The notes under the pieces were generated by a model. It searched no databases and was not told where the DNA came from. It worked only from the letters and a program-made list of their open reading frames with translations. DNA of 64,000 nucleotides from Shouchella hunanensis (GTDB lineage Bacteria; Bacillota; Bacilli; Bacillales; Bacillaceae_D). Position numbers and translations under genes: made by a program. Shown in pieces: positions 1 to 9,465 of this stretch. The DNA is taken from positions 558,001-622,000 of the forward strand of contig NZ_CP117834.1 in NCBI RefSeq assembly GCF_028735875.1, given 5' to 3'. Numbering within the stretch: position 1 is the stretch's first letter; each line of letters begins with the position of its first letter.

Positions 1-2
1 TA

Positions 3-521
3 GTCGATATTATTGATGCGTTAGATGGGATTGAAATTGATGTAACATATGAATTTGACTTTAAAGAAAAAAGTCGTAATGTCGATTTTACATTTACAAA
101 AGGACCAACCCATATGGACGGTGAAAAAGCTCTCGCCTATGCCCGTGAAAGAAAATCGGCTGAGAGTGGTGGAGATAAAGGACGAGGCATTCGTCAGCAA
201 CAAGTTATTGAAGCTATTATTGACCGAGCAGCATCTCTTTCTAGCATTACCCGATTTAACGATCTGTTTGATGCTGTTGGAAACAATCTTCAGATGGACT
301 TAACATTCGGAAATATTGTCTCTCTACATGGCTACGCTTCTTCAATCGATACCATTGAGACACTCCAAGTGCATACGAATGGTCAAATGCGCCCAGATAT
401 TTATGGAAATAACATTTGGTATGAGGATGCTGTTGAAGAAGACTTATATGCATTGCAACAAACATTAAGAGAGCATTTAGAACTCCCTATAGACACTGAA
501 AATGAACTTTATACGCAATAA
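3..521 (+). CDS. LCP-family (LytR-CpsA-Psr) cell wall ligase, 3' fragment
   Basis: The frame is open from the left edge of the window, so the 5' part lies outside. LCP proteins are membrane-anchored phosphotransferases that move teichoic acid or capsule chains from undecaprenyl diphosphate to peptidoglycan on the outer face of the membrane. The fragment shows the family's late motifs: ALAYARERK followed by GDKGRGIRQQQVI, with the Arg residues that contact the pyrophosphate, then a helical C-terminus. The stop at 519-521 is followed at once by a hairpin terminator. Placement before a wall hydrolase and teichoic acid genes suits the role. Which paralogue it is (TagT, TagU or TagV) cannot be told from this part. 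Confidence 0.9.
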   Translation, partial: VDIIDALDGIEIDVTYEFDFKEKSRNVDFTFTKGPTHMDGEKALAYARERKSAESGGDKGRGIRQQQVIEAIIDRAASLSSITRFNDLFDAVGNNLQMDLTFGNIVSLHGYASSIDTIETLQVHTNGQMRPDIYGNNIWYEDAVEEDLYALQQTLREHLELPIDTENELYTQ

Positions 522-528
522 AATGAAG

Positions 529-557
529 AGACTAGACATCGATCTAGTCTTTTTTTG
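529..557 (+). terminator. Rho-independent terminator after the LCP gene
   Basis: An 8-bp perfect stem (529-536 with 543-550) with a 6-nt loop is followed by a run of T to 556. It starts 7 nt after the LCP stop codon. Confidence 0.85.
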
Positions 558-656
558 TAAAAAAGAAAAAATGAGTCATTCTAACTAGGTTTTATTCTTT
601 ATAATAAGAGGTATAGTGACAGGATCTCTCAATATTTGCGGGATGATTAAAAATCT

Positions 657-707
657 CCTCAACTCTATTAATATATGAAACAATTGTTTCGATAAATATA
701 GTTGAGG
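657..707 (+). other. Nested inverted repeat in the leader of the SH3 autolysin gene
   Basis: An outer 8-bp arm pair (657-664 CCTCAACT with 700-707 AGTTGAGG) encloses a perfect 14-bp palindrome GAAACAATTGTTTC at 677-690. It lies between a TATAAT hexamer at 600-605 and the ribosome binding site at 721. It may be an RNA hairpin or an operator; the sequence alone does not decide. Confidence 0.45.
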
Positions 708-724
708 AAGAACAAAATTCGGAG

Positions 725-3700
725 GTGTTTATCATAAAAACGAAAATTCTAGTTACAAGTGGATCAGCCTCCGCGCTCACTCTAATCGCAACGGCTTTCC
801 CTCTTCAAACAACGTTCGCAAATTCCTTTACAGTCGTTGAAAATCATTACCCTATCTCATTTAACGATGCAGTCGACCGGCAAATGGGATTGTCTGCCCC
901 ACCACAAACTGATCGAAATGGACGATGGCAAAACGCGTCCAGGAATGATGTAGCCTACTACATGAATCCTAATAATTTTAATCAAGGAACATCTGCTTAT
1001 TTACAGTTTCTTGACTTAAGCTCTAGTGCAGGTTTAAGTGCGCAGTCCATTAACTCCCAACTTCTATCTAATAAAGGGACTCTATCTGGACATGGTCAAA
1101 CATTTATTAATGCGAGTAAACTGCATGGCGTAAATGAAATCTATCTTATCTCTCACGCATTATTGGAAACAGGTAATGGTGGTTCCCAACTAGCACGAGG
1201 GGTTCAATATAACGGTCGAACCGTTTACAACATGTACGGAATTGGCGCTTTTGACGGAAATGCAGTACAAGCAGGCGCCCGCTATGCTTATAATCAAGGT
1301 TGGTTTACACCTGAAGATGCCATCATTGGTGGTGCTCGTTTCGTTTCTAACAATTACTTTGCTAGAGGTCAGACAACGCTTTATAAAATGCGCTGGAATC
1401 CTGCTTCTCCTGGGACATATCAGTATGCAACCGATGTCGGTTGGGCTGTCAAGCAAACCCACCAGATGGCAAATTTATATGGATTAGTCGATAACTATAA
1501 TTTGCAATTTTCCGTTCCCGTCTACAATAATCAGCCAGTAGGAAATCAACCAGGTGACAATGAACTTGAGCCATTACCACCAAATACATATGGTACTACT
1601 ACTGCAAGATTAAATGTGCGAACAGGCCCAGGTACAAGTCATTCTGTTTTAACTACGTTAAATAAAGACGAACGAGTTGAGTTAATTGCTAAAACGGGAC
1701 AATGGTACCAAATTAAAGTTGGAAATGTAGAAGGCTATGTATCAGGACAATTTTTAACGTTTTCGCAAGAAAGTGAAGACCAAATTGAAGAAGTGGATGA
1801 AGAGATTATCGCGGAAGGTAAAACAACGGCGCGTTTAAATTTACGAGCCCAGCCAAACACGAATAGTTCGATTCGCACAACTCTTTCCAAAGACCAAACT
1901 GTGCAAATCGTAAAGAAAGAAGGCAACTGGTATTTTGTAAGAGTTGGCTTTCAAACTGGTTGGGTTTCTGCTGATTTTGTCTCCATTACAAGCGACAATG
2001 TTGAAGAGAATAAGCCTTCTCTTGGGTCCGCTACAACGACAGCTCGCTTAAACCTTCGTTCGGGTGCAGGCACTTCTCACCGAGTCTTAACGACGCTTCC
2101 GGTTGGACAGAAATTAGAGCTTCTTCAAAAACAAGGCAACTGGTATCAAGTTAAAGCCGGCAATCAAACTGGTTGGGTTTCTGCTGACTTCATTAAAACT
2201 GATGGGAACAATGTCGGAGACAACAAGCCTTCTCTTGGCTCTGCTACAACGACAGCTCGCTTAAACCTTCGTTCAGGTGCGGGCACATCTCACCGAGTCT
2301 TAACAACGCTTCCGGTTGGACAGAAATTAGAGCTCCTTCAAAAACAAGGCAACTGGTATCAAGTTAAGGCCGGCAATCAAACTGGTTGGGTTTCTGCTGA
2401 CTTCATTAAAACTGATGGGAACAATGTCGGAGAAAACAAGCCTTCTCTTGGCTCTGCTACAACGACAGCTCGCTTAAACCTTCGTTCGGGTGCGGGCACG
2501 TCTCACCGAGTCTTAACAACACTTCCGGTTGGACAGAAATTAGAGCTTCTTCAAAAACAAGGCAACTGGTATCAAGTTAAGGCCGGCAATCAAACTGGTT
2601 GGGTTTCTGCTGACTTCATTAAAACTGATGGGAACAATGTCGGAGACAACAAGCCTTCTCTTGGCTCTGCTACAACGACAGCTCGCTTAAACCTTCGTTC
2701 AGGTGCGGGCACGTCTCACCGAGTCTTAACAACACTTCCGGTTGGACAGAAATTAGAGCTTCTTCAAAAACAAGGCAACTGGTATCAAGTCAAAGCCGGC
2801 AATCAAACTGGTTGGGTTTCTGCTGACTTCATTAAAACTGATGGGAACAATGTCGGAGACAACAAGCCTTCTCTTGGGTCCGCTACAACGACAGCTCGCT
2901 TAAACCTTCGTTCAGGTGCAGGCACGTCTCACCGAGTCTTAACGACGCTTCCGGTTGGACAGAAATTGGAGCTTCTTCAAAAACAAGGCAACTGGTATCA
3001 AGTTAAGGCCGGCAGTCAAACTGGTTGGGTTTCTGCTGACTTCATTAAAACAAATGGGAATAATGTCGGAGAAAACAAGCCTTCTCTTGGCTCTGCTACA
3101 ACGACAGCTCGCTTAAACCTTCGTTCGGGTGCGGGCACGTCTCACCGAGTCTTAACGACGCTTCCGGTTGGACAGAAATTGGAGCTTCTTCAAAAACAAG
3201 GCAACTGGTATCAAGTCAAAGCCGGCAATCAAACTGGTTGGGTTTCTGCTGACTTTCTTTCCACTAATTCAGAGGCAAAGAAAGAAGAGACAATTGTAAC
3301 AAAAGCTGGTGAAACAACAGCACGATTAAATTTACGTGAAGGCGCTGGAACTTCCTACAAAGTTCTCACTACATTAAATAAAGGCCAATCTGTTGAGATT
3401 TTGAGCACTAAGAGCGGCTGGCATCAAATAAAGGTTGGTTCACAAACTGGCTGGGTTTCTGCACAGTATGTACAAGAAAAGAGTTCTGAGCCTAGTATTC
3501 AAGCAATGTCGCGCTCACTAATGGGTCCAATGTTTGTAGACGAACCAGAAACCGTGATCGAAGAACCTCTACAAGCAGAAGAAACTGATGGAGAGAGTGG
3601 ACAGGACAACTCCTCTAAACAAGAAAAGCCTGAGAAGGAACTAGATTCTAATAAACAAAGCGCTGAAACTGTTCCAAATAAGGAAAAAGATTTATCAAAT

Positions 3701-4642
3701 CAGGAAACGGATTCTAAAAAAGAGCCGGCTTCTGCTGTCGATGATGTCGATAACGATTTAGTCTCTGATAGCGAGGACGATTCTTCTTCTGAGATCGGTG
3801 ATAATGATTCTGGCTCTGATAGAAATGACGATTCTTCTTCTGAAGCCGTTGATAGCGATTCAGTCCCTGAGAGTGATGATTCTTCTTCTGAGGTCGTTGA
3901 TAACGATTTAGTCTCTGATAGCGAGGACGATCCTTCTTCTGATGACGGTGATAGCGACTCAGTCCCTGAGAGTGATGATTCTTCTTCTGAAGGCGTTGAT
4001 AACGATTCTGGCTCTGATAGCGATGACGACCCTTCTTCTGAAGTCGTTGATAACGATCTAGTTTCTGAGAGTGACGATTCTTCTTCTGAAGTCGTTGATA
4101 ACGATCTAGTTTCTGAGAGTGACGATTCTTCTTCTGATGACGGTGATAGCGACTCAGTCCCTGAGAGTGACGATTCTTCTTCTGAGATCGGTGATAACGA
4201 TCTAGTTTCTGAGAGTGACGATTCTTCTTCTGAAGTCGTTGATAACGATCTAGTTTCTGAGAGTGATGATTCTTCTTCTGATGACGGTGATAGCGACTCA
4301 GTCCCTGAGAGTGACGATTCTTCTTCTGAGATCGGTGATAACGATCTAGTTTCTGAGAGTGACGATTCTTCTTCTGAAGTCGTTGATAACGATCTAGTTT
4401 CTGAGAGTGATGATTCTTCTTCTGAAGGCGTTGATAACGATTCTGGCTCTGATAGCGATGACGACTTTATTACGTTAACGATTGACACTGACTTGTTAGT
4501 CTCTGCGGATAATGACAGTGATATCTTGCTTCAATTAGTTAAGGGGCAATCTGTTGAGGTTCTAGAAACGCATTCAGGTTATGTTAAAATCAAAGTGAAT
4601 GGAAAAGAAGGCTGGATAAAAAATACAGGGATTATCCTATAA
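725..4642 (+). CDS. Secreted endo-beta-N-acetylglucosaminidase with tandem SH3 domains and a Ser-Asp repeat
   Basis: A signal peptide is followed by a GH73-type glucosaminidase domain (about residues 100-260), with the catalytic Glu probably in [10 protein letters not shown], which cuts peptidoglycan glycan chains. Next come nine bacterial SH3 domains with the TTARLNLR start; six of them are almost identical units of 71 residues (about 2012-3290). Then comes an acidic Ser-Asp-Glu tract (about 3740-4470) and a last divergent SH3 domain. SH3 domains bind the wall, so this is a wall-bound autolysin. No sortase motif is seen. The only standard start in frame, GTG at 725, lies inside the GGAGG Shine-Dalgarno; ATA at 734 has ideal spacing and begins the lysine-rich signal peptide, so the true start may be 734. 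Confidence 0.9.
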   Translation: MFIIKTKILVTSGSASALTLIATAFPLQTTFANSFTVVENHYPISFNDAVDRQMGLSAPPQTDRNGRWQNASRNDVAYYMNPNNFNQGTSAYLQFLDLSSSAGLSAQSINSQLLSNKGTLSGHGQTFINASKLHGVNEIYLISHALLETGNGGSQLARGVQYNGRTVYNMYGIGAFDGNAVQAGARYAYNQGWFTPEDAIIGGARFVSNNYFARGQTTLYKMRWNPASPGTYQYATDVGWAVKQTHQMANLYGLVDNYNLQFSVPVYNNQPVGNQPGDNELEPLPPNTYGTTTARLNVRTGPGTSHSVLTTLNKDERVELIAKTGQWYQIKVGNVEGYVSGQFLTFSQESEDQIEEVDEEIIAEGKTTARLNLRAQPNTNSSIRTTLSKDQTVQIVKKEGNWYFVRVGFQTGWVSADFVSITSDNVEENKPSLGSATTTARLNLRSGAGTSHRVLTTLPVGQKLELLQKQGNWYQVKAGNQTGWVSADFIKTDGNNVGDNKPSLGSATTTARLNLRSGAGTSHRVLTTLPVGQKLELLQKQGNWYQVKAGNQTGWVSADFIKTDGNNVGENKPSLGSATTTARLNLRSGAGTSHRVLTTLPVGQKLELLQKQGNWYQVKAGNQTGWVSADFIKTDGNNVGDNKPSLGSATTTARLNLRSGAGTSHRVLTTLPVGQKLELLQKQGNWYQVKAGNQTGWVSADFIKTDGNNVGDNKPSLGSATTTARLNLRSGAGTSHRVLTTLPVGQKLELLQKQGNWYQVKAGSQTGWVSADFIKTNGNNVGENKPSLGSATTTARLNLRSGAGTSHRVLTTLPVGQKLELLQKQGNWYQVKAGNQTGWVSADFLSTNSEAKKEETIVTKAGETTARLNLREGAGTSYKVLTTLNKGQSVEILSTKSGWHQIKVGSQTGWVSAQYVQEKSSEPSIQAMSRSLMGPMFVDEPETVIEEPLQAEETDGESGQDNSSKQEKPEKELDSNKQSAETVPNKEKDLSNQETDSKKEPASAVDDVDNDLVSDSEDDSSSEIGDNDSGSDRNDDSSSEAVDSDSVPESDDSSSEVVDNDLVSDSEDDPSSDDGDSDSVPESDDSSSEGVDNDSGSDSDDDPSSEVVDNDLVSESDDSSSEVVDNDLVSESDDSSSDDGDSDSVPESDDSSSEIGDNDLVSESDDSSSEVVDNDLVSESDDSSSDDGDSDSVPESDDSSSEIGDNDLVSESDDSSSEVVDNDLVSESDDSSSEGVDNDSGSDSDDDFITLTIDTDLLVSADNDSDILLQLVKGQSVEVLETHSGYVKIKVNGKEGWIKNTGIIL
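2012..3290 (+). repeat. Six tandem 213-bp SH3-coding repeats
   Basis: The marker AAGCCTTCTCTTGG recurs at 2012, 2225, 2438, 2651, 2864 and 3077, exactly 213 bp (71 codons) apart, with only scattered substitutions. The near identity at the DNA level, including third codon positions, points to recent duplication or ongoing homogenisation. The flanking SH3 domains are clearly diverged. Confidence 0.95.
3740..4470 (+). repeat. Ser-Asp-rich repeat tract, 48-bp units
   Basis: Codon blocks for [16 protein letters not shown] and variants recur with a 16-codon period and high DNA identity. The tract is very acidic and resembles the Ser-Asp stalks of staphylococcal surface proteins in composition only. 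It forms part of the autolysin reading frame. Confidence 0.9.
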
Positions 4643-4649
4643 TTTCTGC

Positions 4650-4687
4650 ACTCCTGCTATAAATCATGTTTAGCAGGAGTTTTTTAA
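4650..4687 (+). terminator. Terminator after the autolysin gene
   Basis: A 10-bp stem (4650-4659 with 4671-4680), an 11-nt loop and a T run follow the stop codon directly. Confidence 0.9.
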
Positions 4688-4691
4688 CAAC

Positions 4692-4742
4692 AAATAAACC
4701 GTACTCTAGTTATTGGAGGCTAGAATACGGTTTATTTTTTTT
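4692..4742. terminator. Second hairpin between converging genes
   Basis: An 18-bp stem with one mismatch (4692-4709 with 4720-4737) runs into the end of the minus-strand gene. The T run to 4742 favours stopping plus-strand transcripts, but the hairpin can serve both directions. Confidence 0.75.
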
Positions 4743-6930
4743 ACTTACTGTTTACAATCACTTTTTCAGCAATATGCTTTGATGCTTGTCCATCATCTAA
4801 GTGACAATACTCGTTATGGAAATCCTCCAGTATCGTAGCATACTTTTGTTTCGTTTCCTCTAACCGATCTAATGCATTCACAACATCTTCTGTTGTTTTC
4901 AACAAAGGACCAGGTGCTTCGGTCTCCAAATCAAGATAAAAGCCTCTAAGCGTATCCCTATACTTTTCTAGATCATAAGTAAAAAATAAGATTGGGCGTT
5001 TGAGGTTTGCATAATCAAAAAATACGGAAGAATAGTCTGTAATTAATACATCTGATATTAAGTAAAGCTCCGTTATGTCATCATAATCTGATACGTTCAA
5101 CACAAAATCTTCCACACCTGAAAAATCCAGCTTGTCCGCAATAAAATAATGTGTGCGAATTAAAAAGAAATACTCATTTCCTAATCTTTCTTTTAATCGA
5201 TTTAAATCCAACTGCAACTTAAATTTATATTGACCAGGTTTATAAAACTCATCATCTCGCCACGTTGGTGCATACAAGACAATCTTTTTATCTTGTGGAA
5301 CACGTAATCGTTCTTTATATTCAGCTGCCAGTTGATCCTTATTATCCGCATACAATAAGTCATTTCTAGGATACCCATATTCAAGAATGTGGTTATCAAA
5401 TAAAAAGGCACTCTTGAATATTTTTGTTGAATAATGATTTGCCGAAACAAGGTAGTCCCAAGCTCTCGATTGATCATAAAAGTCTTTTTTATAGTTAGGA
5501 TTGGCAGAATGAACATCATTCATATCAAACACTAGTTTCTTTAAAGGGGTACCATGCCAAGTTGCTAGAAAAACTTGATTCGGTCGTTTTATAAACCACT
5601 TTGGCTGACGCATATTGTTTACATGGTACTTAGCTTTTGCCATGTAATACATATGTTTAAAACTAAATCGTTTTACTTTCGTAACACCAGTAGGTTCTAT
5701 TCTTGAAGGATCATTAAATACCCAGACATGTTTGTACTTGTTTGGATAGTGCTTATTTAAATACTCATAAATATACTTTGGGCTATCTGAGTAGTTGCGT
5801 CCTAAGAAACTCTCATACAAAATAACATTCTTATTAATCCTTGTTTTCTTTGATAAGAAAGTTTGATAAAGAACTCGATTCAGTGTTTTTGGTTTTTTAA
5901 GTACCTTTTTCACAGTTCTGAAGAAAATTCTTCTATTCGCCAGCTTAGTCGCTTTAGCATACTTTTCTTCTATTAAAAATTTAACTTCTTTCTCATGAAT
6001 GGACCTAGCAAATTGGACATTATTCAAACCAATTTTATTAAAGCTACTTGCCCATACTTTTTTTATTTCATTAAATTCATCTTGCGAATAAATTTGATTT
6101 AAATACTTATATTGATAGGCTTTTAAAAATTTGGCGATTAATTCAGCCTTTAGTGCACCATCTTCGTCAGTTAACAAAGCAATAGCATCTGCCATACCAA
6201 TAGGATAATAAATGGAACCATCTAACTCTTGGTTTACAGAAGGATTTTTTATAGGATCATTTCGTACATATTTTTGATACAATGCATCTTTCTCATACAC
6301 AATCGGCTTCTTTGTTACTTTATATGCTTGCGTTGTAAAAATTACATCTGCATGACCTACTTTTTCTTCATCAAAAAGTATAGTATGCTTTGAAATTAAA
6401 TCTTTTCTAAATAACGTGTTTAAAGCCGAGATCCGATATTTCTTTTCAGCTAATGTAACAGGCTTACTTATACGATTATCGAGAAGTCTTTTTAACAGAA
6501 TATTATATGTTGGTGAATCAATATCTTTTTGGAATGTCGTTTCTTTTAAAGCACCTAAAATAATGTCATAGCCAATCCCTTCGCTCATGGCCGATTCCAT
6601 TAGAATATATAGAGTGTGTTCGTGTAAGCGATCATCCACATCTAAAAAATAAATATACTCCCCTTGAGCACTTTGAATTCCTTTATTTCTTTTAGCATAA
6701 ATGCCTGCATTTTTTTCTTCTATTACACGTATCACTAAGTTTTGATTTAATTTTTGAATGTCTTTAACGTGTTCAGTAATAAGAGCTGATTCTTGTTCAA
6801 TAATTAAGATCCATTCAATCCCTGTTTGAATTTGAGCTGCAACCGAGGCCCCACAGCTTCGGATATACATTTCATCCATTGCAGCAACAGGCGTAATTAT
6901 ACTAACATTCACCTTCTTCAATCCTTTCAT
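4741..6930 (-). CDS. GT2 glycosyltransferase fused to CDP-glycerol glycerophosphotransferase (TagF-like)
   Basis: The N-terminal third is a GT-A family 2 glycosyltransferase (VSIITPV start, YFLDVDDR as the DXD region). The C-terminal half is a CDP-glycerol:poly(glycerophosphate) glycerophosphotransferase with TWHGTPLKKL and LITDYSSVFFDYA motifs, which adds glycerol phosphate units to a teichoic acid chain at the inner membrane face. TagD, which makes its CDP-glycerol donor, is directly upstream. The fusion may add both sugar and glycerol phosphate to one polymer, as inferred for other two-domain TagF proteins. ATG at 6930 has a GGAG 10 nt before it; GTG at 6912 behind AAAGGA is an alternative; a TTG at 6975 is less likely. 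Confidence 0.88.
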   Translation of the reverse strand: MKGLKKVNVSIITPVAAMDEMYIRSCGASVAAQIQTGIEWILIIEQESALITEHVKDIQKLNQNLVIRVIEEKNAGIYAKRNKGIQSAQGEYIYFLDVDDRLHEHTLYILMESAMSEGIGYDIILGALKETTFQKDIDSPTYNILLKRLLDNRISKPVTLAEKKYRISALNTLFRKDLISKHTILFDEEKVGHADVIFTTQAYKVTKKPIVYEKDALYQKYVRNDPIKNPSVNQELDGSIYYPIGMADAIALLTDEDGALKAELIAKFLKAYQYKYLNQIYSQDEFNEIKKVWASSFNKIGLNNVQFARSIHEKEVKFLIEEKYAKATKLANRRIFFRTVKKVLKKPKTLNRVLYQTFLSKKTRINKNVILYESFLGRNYSDSPKYIYEYLNKHYPNKYKHVWVFNDPSRIEPTGVTKVKRFSFKHMYYMAKAKYHVNNMRQPKWFIKRPNQVFLATWHGTPLKKLVFDMNDVHSANPNYKKDFYDQSRAWDYLVSANHYSTKIFKSAFLFDNHILEYGYPRNDLLYADNKDQLAAEYKERLRVPQDKKIVLYAPTWRDDEFYKPGQYKFKLQLDLNRLKERLGNEYFFLIRTHYFIADKLDFSGVEDFVLNVSDYDDITELYLISDVLITDYSSVFFDYANLKRPILFFTYDLEKYRDTLRGFYLDLETEAPGPLLKTTEDVVNALDRLEETKQKYATILEDFHNEYCHLDDGQASKHIAEKVIVNSK

Positions 6931-6983
6931 ACAAAAAGAACTCCACACTTTTATTGGTAAGTATGAAGCTCTCAAGACTTTTC

Positions 6984-7379
6984 TTATTTATTCGCTTCGA
7001 GCAATTCCGTTTTAATTTTTGTCGTTGAGATGCCTTCTGTGCGAGGAAGATACACAACTTCACAATATTCTTTTAAGAAGTCAAATTTCCCTTCCCAGTC
7101 ATCGCCCATAACGAAAACATCTATATCGTGTGCTTGAACGTCAGTCACTTTTTGTTCCCAATTATCTTCAGCAATGACTTCATCCACATAACGAATTGCC
7201 TCTAAAATCATTTTACGGTTTTCAAAGCTGTGGTACGCTTCTTTTTCTTTTAATGCATTAAATTCATCAGACGATATTGCAACAATTAAATAATCGCCTA
7301 AATCTTTTGCGCGTTGTAGTAAGTTAATATGACCCCAGTGTAATAAATCAAATGTTCCATACGTAATGACTTTTTTCAA
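6984..7379 (-). CDS. tagD: Glycerol-3-phosphate cytidylyltransferase
   Basis: This 131-residue protein matches the usual TagD length. It makes CDP-glycerol from CTP and glycerol 3-phosphate in the cytosol. The nucleotidyltransferase signature TFDLLHWGHINLL carries the HxGH motif, and EGISTTKIK near the C-terminus matches the ISTTxI signature. AGGAGG stands 7-8 nt before the ATG. It leads a two-gene unit with the TagF-like fusion, and its product is the donor for both CDP-glycerol transferases here. An extended -10 promoter lies about 75 bp upstream. Confidence 0.96.
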   Translation of the reverse strand: MKKVITYGTFDLLHWGHINLLQRAKDLGDYLIVAISSDEFNALKEKEAYHSFENRKMILEAIRYVDEVIAEDNWEQKVTDVQAHDIDVFVMGDDWEGKFDFLKEYCEVVYLPRTEGISTTKIKTELLEANK

Positions 7380-7445
7380 TGTGATCTCCTCCTATCAAGA
7401 TTCTTTCTATATGATTCTTTTATATTTGTGGGTGTATGTTTACAA

Positions 7446-7461
7446 TAGGCACATTATAACA
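7446..7461 (-). promoter_or_regulatory. Extended -10 promoter for tagD
   Basis: On the minus strand TGTTATAAT (hexamer at 7453-7458) gives a TG-n-TATAAT extended -10. No good -35 is visible 17 bp upstream. It is the likely start of the tagD unit. Confidence 0.5.
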
Positions 7462-7488
7462 TAGAATACGTTCTCTCACCTTGTAATA

Positions 7489-8253
7489 TCATGGTTCTTT
7501 AGGAAAACTCTTAACGGTTATAAAAAAGCGCGCAACCACTTTTAAGGCAAAGATAAATAAAAATAAGACCATGTACCACACTTGCCATGATACAGTTTGA
7601 AAACCAGTCACAAGCGTAATAAGCAATAGTGTTGCAAAAAATCCAGGTAATCCTAATAAGACACCAGCAAACTCAAATATAACCGATTTCGTACGTATTT
7701 TATTGACTGGATCGCGCTCATCTTGTGCTGAAGAACGTGTTAATTGAAATGCAATTGGCACAAAAAGTGCCATAATAATTAATGTGAACACGCTATACAA
7801 GCCAATAAGCTCCATACCTGTTAACTGCAGCGAACCCTTTATAACAAGTAACGCTAATGGTATGGACAAGAACACAGGCAGCGTAGCGCCTTGAATTAAT
7901 AAATCAATAAAATACCCTTTCTTCGACGTGTTCTTCGTAAGCCTTGCTACTTCTCCATCCACACAATCAAATAAGTAACCAAGGTTATAGAAAACAAACG
8001 CCATTAAAAACCCTAAAGGCGTTGCTTGTATGAGCCAGGCTCCTGAGGAAACAACAAATAGTGCACTAAGCCAACTAATTGCATTGGGTGTGAGCTTAAG
8101 CTTTATAAAAAGGATGGTTACAAAGATTGATATTCTTCTTAGTACATACCACGACCACAAGTCTTCTTTTGCACTATACGACTGTGATTGTTCTCGTAGA
8201 TTTCTAATACGTTTTGTATCAAACCAGGTCGAAGCAATCATTTCGTGTTTCAT
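7489..8253 (-). CDS. CDP-alcohol phosphatidyltransferase family membrane protein with an altered motif
   Basis: This 254-residue protein with about six membrane segments carries the superfamily motif DCVDGEVARLTK...GYFIDLLIQ. The pattern D-x2-DG-x2-AR-x8-G-x3-D is intact, but the last Asp, proposed catalytic base in the family, is Gln (codon CAA). Family members move a phospho-alcohol from a CDP-alcohol to an acceptor. In this setting a CDP-glycerol or related donor and a lipid or polymer acceptor are plausible, but the substrate is unknown. It starts 3 bp after the TagB-like gene in the same direction, so the two are very likely co-transcribed. An inactive or altered role is possible. Confidence 0.8.
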   Translation of the reverse strand: MKHEMIASTWFDTKRIRNLREQSQSYSAKEDLWSWYVLRRISIFVTILFIKLKLTPNAISWLSALFVVSSGAWLIQATPLGFLMAFVFYNLGYLFDCVDGEVARLTKNTSKKGYFIDLLIQGATLPVFLSIPLALLVIKGSLQLTGMELIGLYSVFTLIIMALFVPIAFQLTRSSAQDERDPVNKIRTKSVIFEFAGVLLGLPGFFATLLLITLVTGFQTVSWQVWYMVLFLFIFALKVVARFFITVKSFPKEP

Positions 8254-8256
8254 TCT

Positions 8257-9438
8257 TTATTCCCCTGCCTTAAAAACGTTCTGCACGACCCGGCTTGTTG
8301 CTTTTCCATCATCAAACAAGCAGAATTTATTAAAAAATGCTTCATATTTCAGTTGATTATTCTCTGTAGAAGAGCGTTCAATTGCCTGTATACATTCATC
8401 TGTTGTTTTTACAATTGACCCTGGTGCATGTTCTTCTAAAGAAAAATAAAACCCTCTAATATCGTCTCGATACTCTTCTAGATCGTATGTGAAGAAAATA
8501 ATTGGTCGCTTTAAAATGGCAAAATCAAAAAATACTGAAGAGTAATCGGTAATGAGTAGATCTGATATTAAATAAAGCTCATTAATGTCTTGATTCTTTG
8601 TTACATCGTATACAAACCCTTTATACTCGCTAAAATCTGGTGCTTTCGTTATAAATGAATGCAGCCGCATTAAGATGATATAGTCATCACCCAGCTGCTC
8701 TTGGCAACGCTTTAGATCCAGCTTAAGGTCAAAATGATACGAACCTGGTCCAGCATTATGATGGTCTCGCCACGTTGGCGCATACAAAATCACTTTTTTA
8801 TCAAGGGGAATCTTAAGTTCTTTTTTTATCCTCATAATTGTCTGTTCTGTGTTTCCATTAACTAGTTGATCATTTCGTGGGTAACCTGTTTCGAGCATAT
8901 CTTTATGAAATTGAAACGCTCTTTTAAAGATCTTAGTTGAGTAGGGATTTGGTGAAATTAAATAGTCCCAGTTCTCGACTTCTTTATGAAAATTTTTAAT
9001 ATAGCGGTCACGATTAGTTCCAGGCATTCTCACATCATCCATATCAGCAGCAAGCTTTTTTAGCGGTGTACCATGCCAAGTTTGCAAATAGATTGTGTGT
9101 GATGGCTTGCTTATCCAGTTCGGCATTCGGCTGTTAGTTACCCAATAACGTGACCGAGCCAACTCAAAAAACCAGCGTAAGCTTAATCGTTTAATATAAG
9201 GAATATTTCTTTCTTCAAATTCTTTCACGAAATCTTTGTTTACACTCCATATGAGTTGGTAATCTGTTTTTTCCACCTTCAAGTATTCATAAATAGCTCT
9301 TGGGTTACAGCTATATTGTTTGCCAGAATAGCTTTCAAACATTACTTGTTTCTTTTTTACTGGTAATGATGCCGATGCTTGAAAAAAAAGTCGAGTCAAC
9401 CGTCGAACGATTTTTAACCGCTTCATCTGCTTTAACAT
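8257..9438 (-). CDS. CDP-glycerol glycerophosphotransferase family protein, TagB-like
   Basis: At 393 residues this is one transferase domain without the extra GT2 part of its neighbour. It shows LQTWHGTPLKKLAADMDD and LLITDYSSVFFDFAILKRP, the CDP-glycerol transferase signatures, with an Arg/Lys-rich amphipathic N-terminus for membrane association. The size suits TagB (primase, adding the first glycerol phosphate to the linkage unit) more than TagF (polymerase). tagA and tagO are not in this window, so a main wall teichoic acid role is not proven. A ribosome binding site AAGGG precedes the ATG. Confidence 0.87.
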   Translation of the reverse strand: MLKQMKRLKIVRRLTRLFFQASASLPVKKKQVMFESYSGKQYSCNPRAIYEYLKVEKTDYQLIWSVNKDFVKEFEERNIPYIKRLSLRWFFELARSRYWVTNSRMPNWISKPSHTIYLQTWHGTPLKKLAADMDDVRMPGTNRDRYIKNFHKEVENWDYLISPNPYSTKIFKRAFQFHKDMLETGYPRNDQLVNGNTEQTIMRIKKELKIPLDKKVILYAPTWRDHHNAGPGSYHFDLKLDLKRCQEQLGDDYIILMRLHSFITKAPDFSEYKGFVYDVTKNQDINELYLISDLLITDYSSVFFDFAILKRPIIFFTYDLEEYRDDIRGFYFSLEEHAPGSIVKTTDECIQAIERSSTENNQLKYEAFFNKFCLFDDGKATSRVVQNVFKAGE

Positions 9439-9465
9439 AAAATAAAACCCTTTCCGTTACATACA

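Noticed and set aside
2012-3290. Regular direct repeats considered as a CRISPR array
   Set aside because: The 213-bp units are translated, contiguous and without unique spacers; they encode SH3 domains.
3700-4488. 262-codon minus-strand open frame, Ser-Glu-Leu rich
   Set aside because: It is the antisense of the Ser-Asp repeat; a 48-bp repeat with biased codons opens the other strand. No ribosome binding site, and the plus frame is a complete gene.
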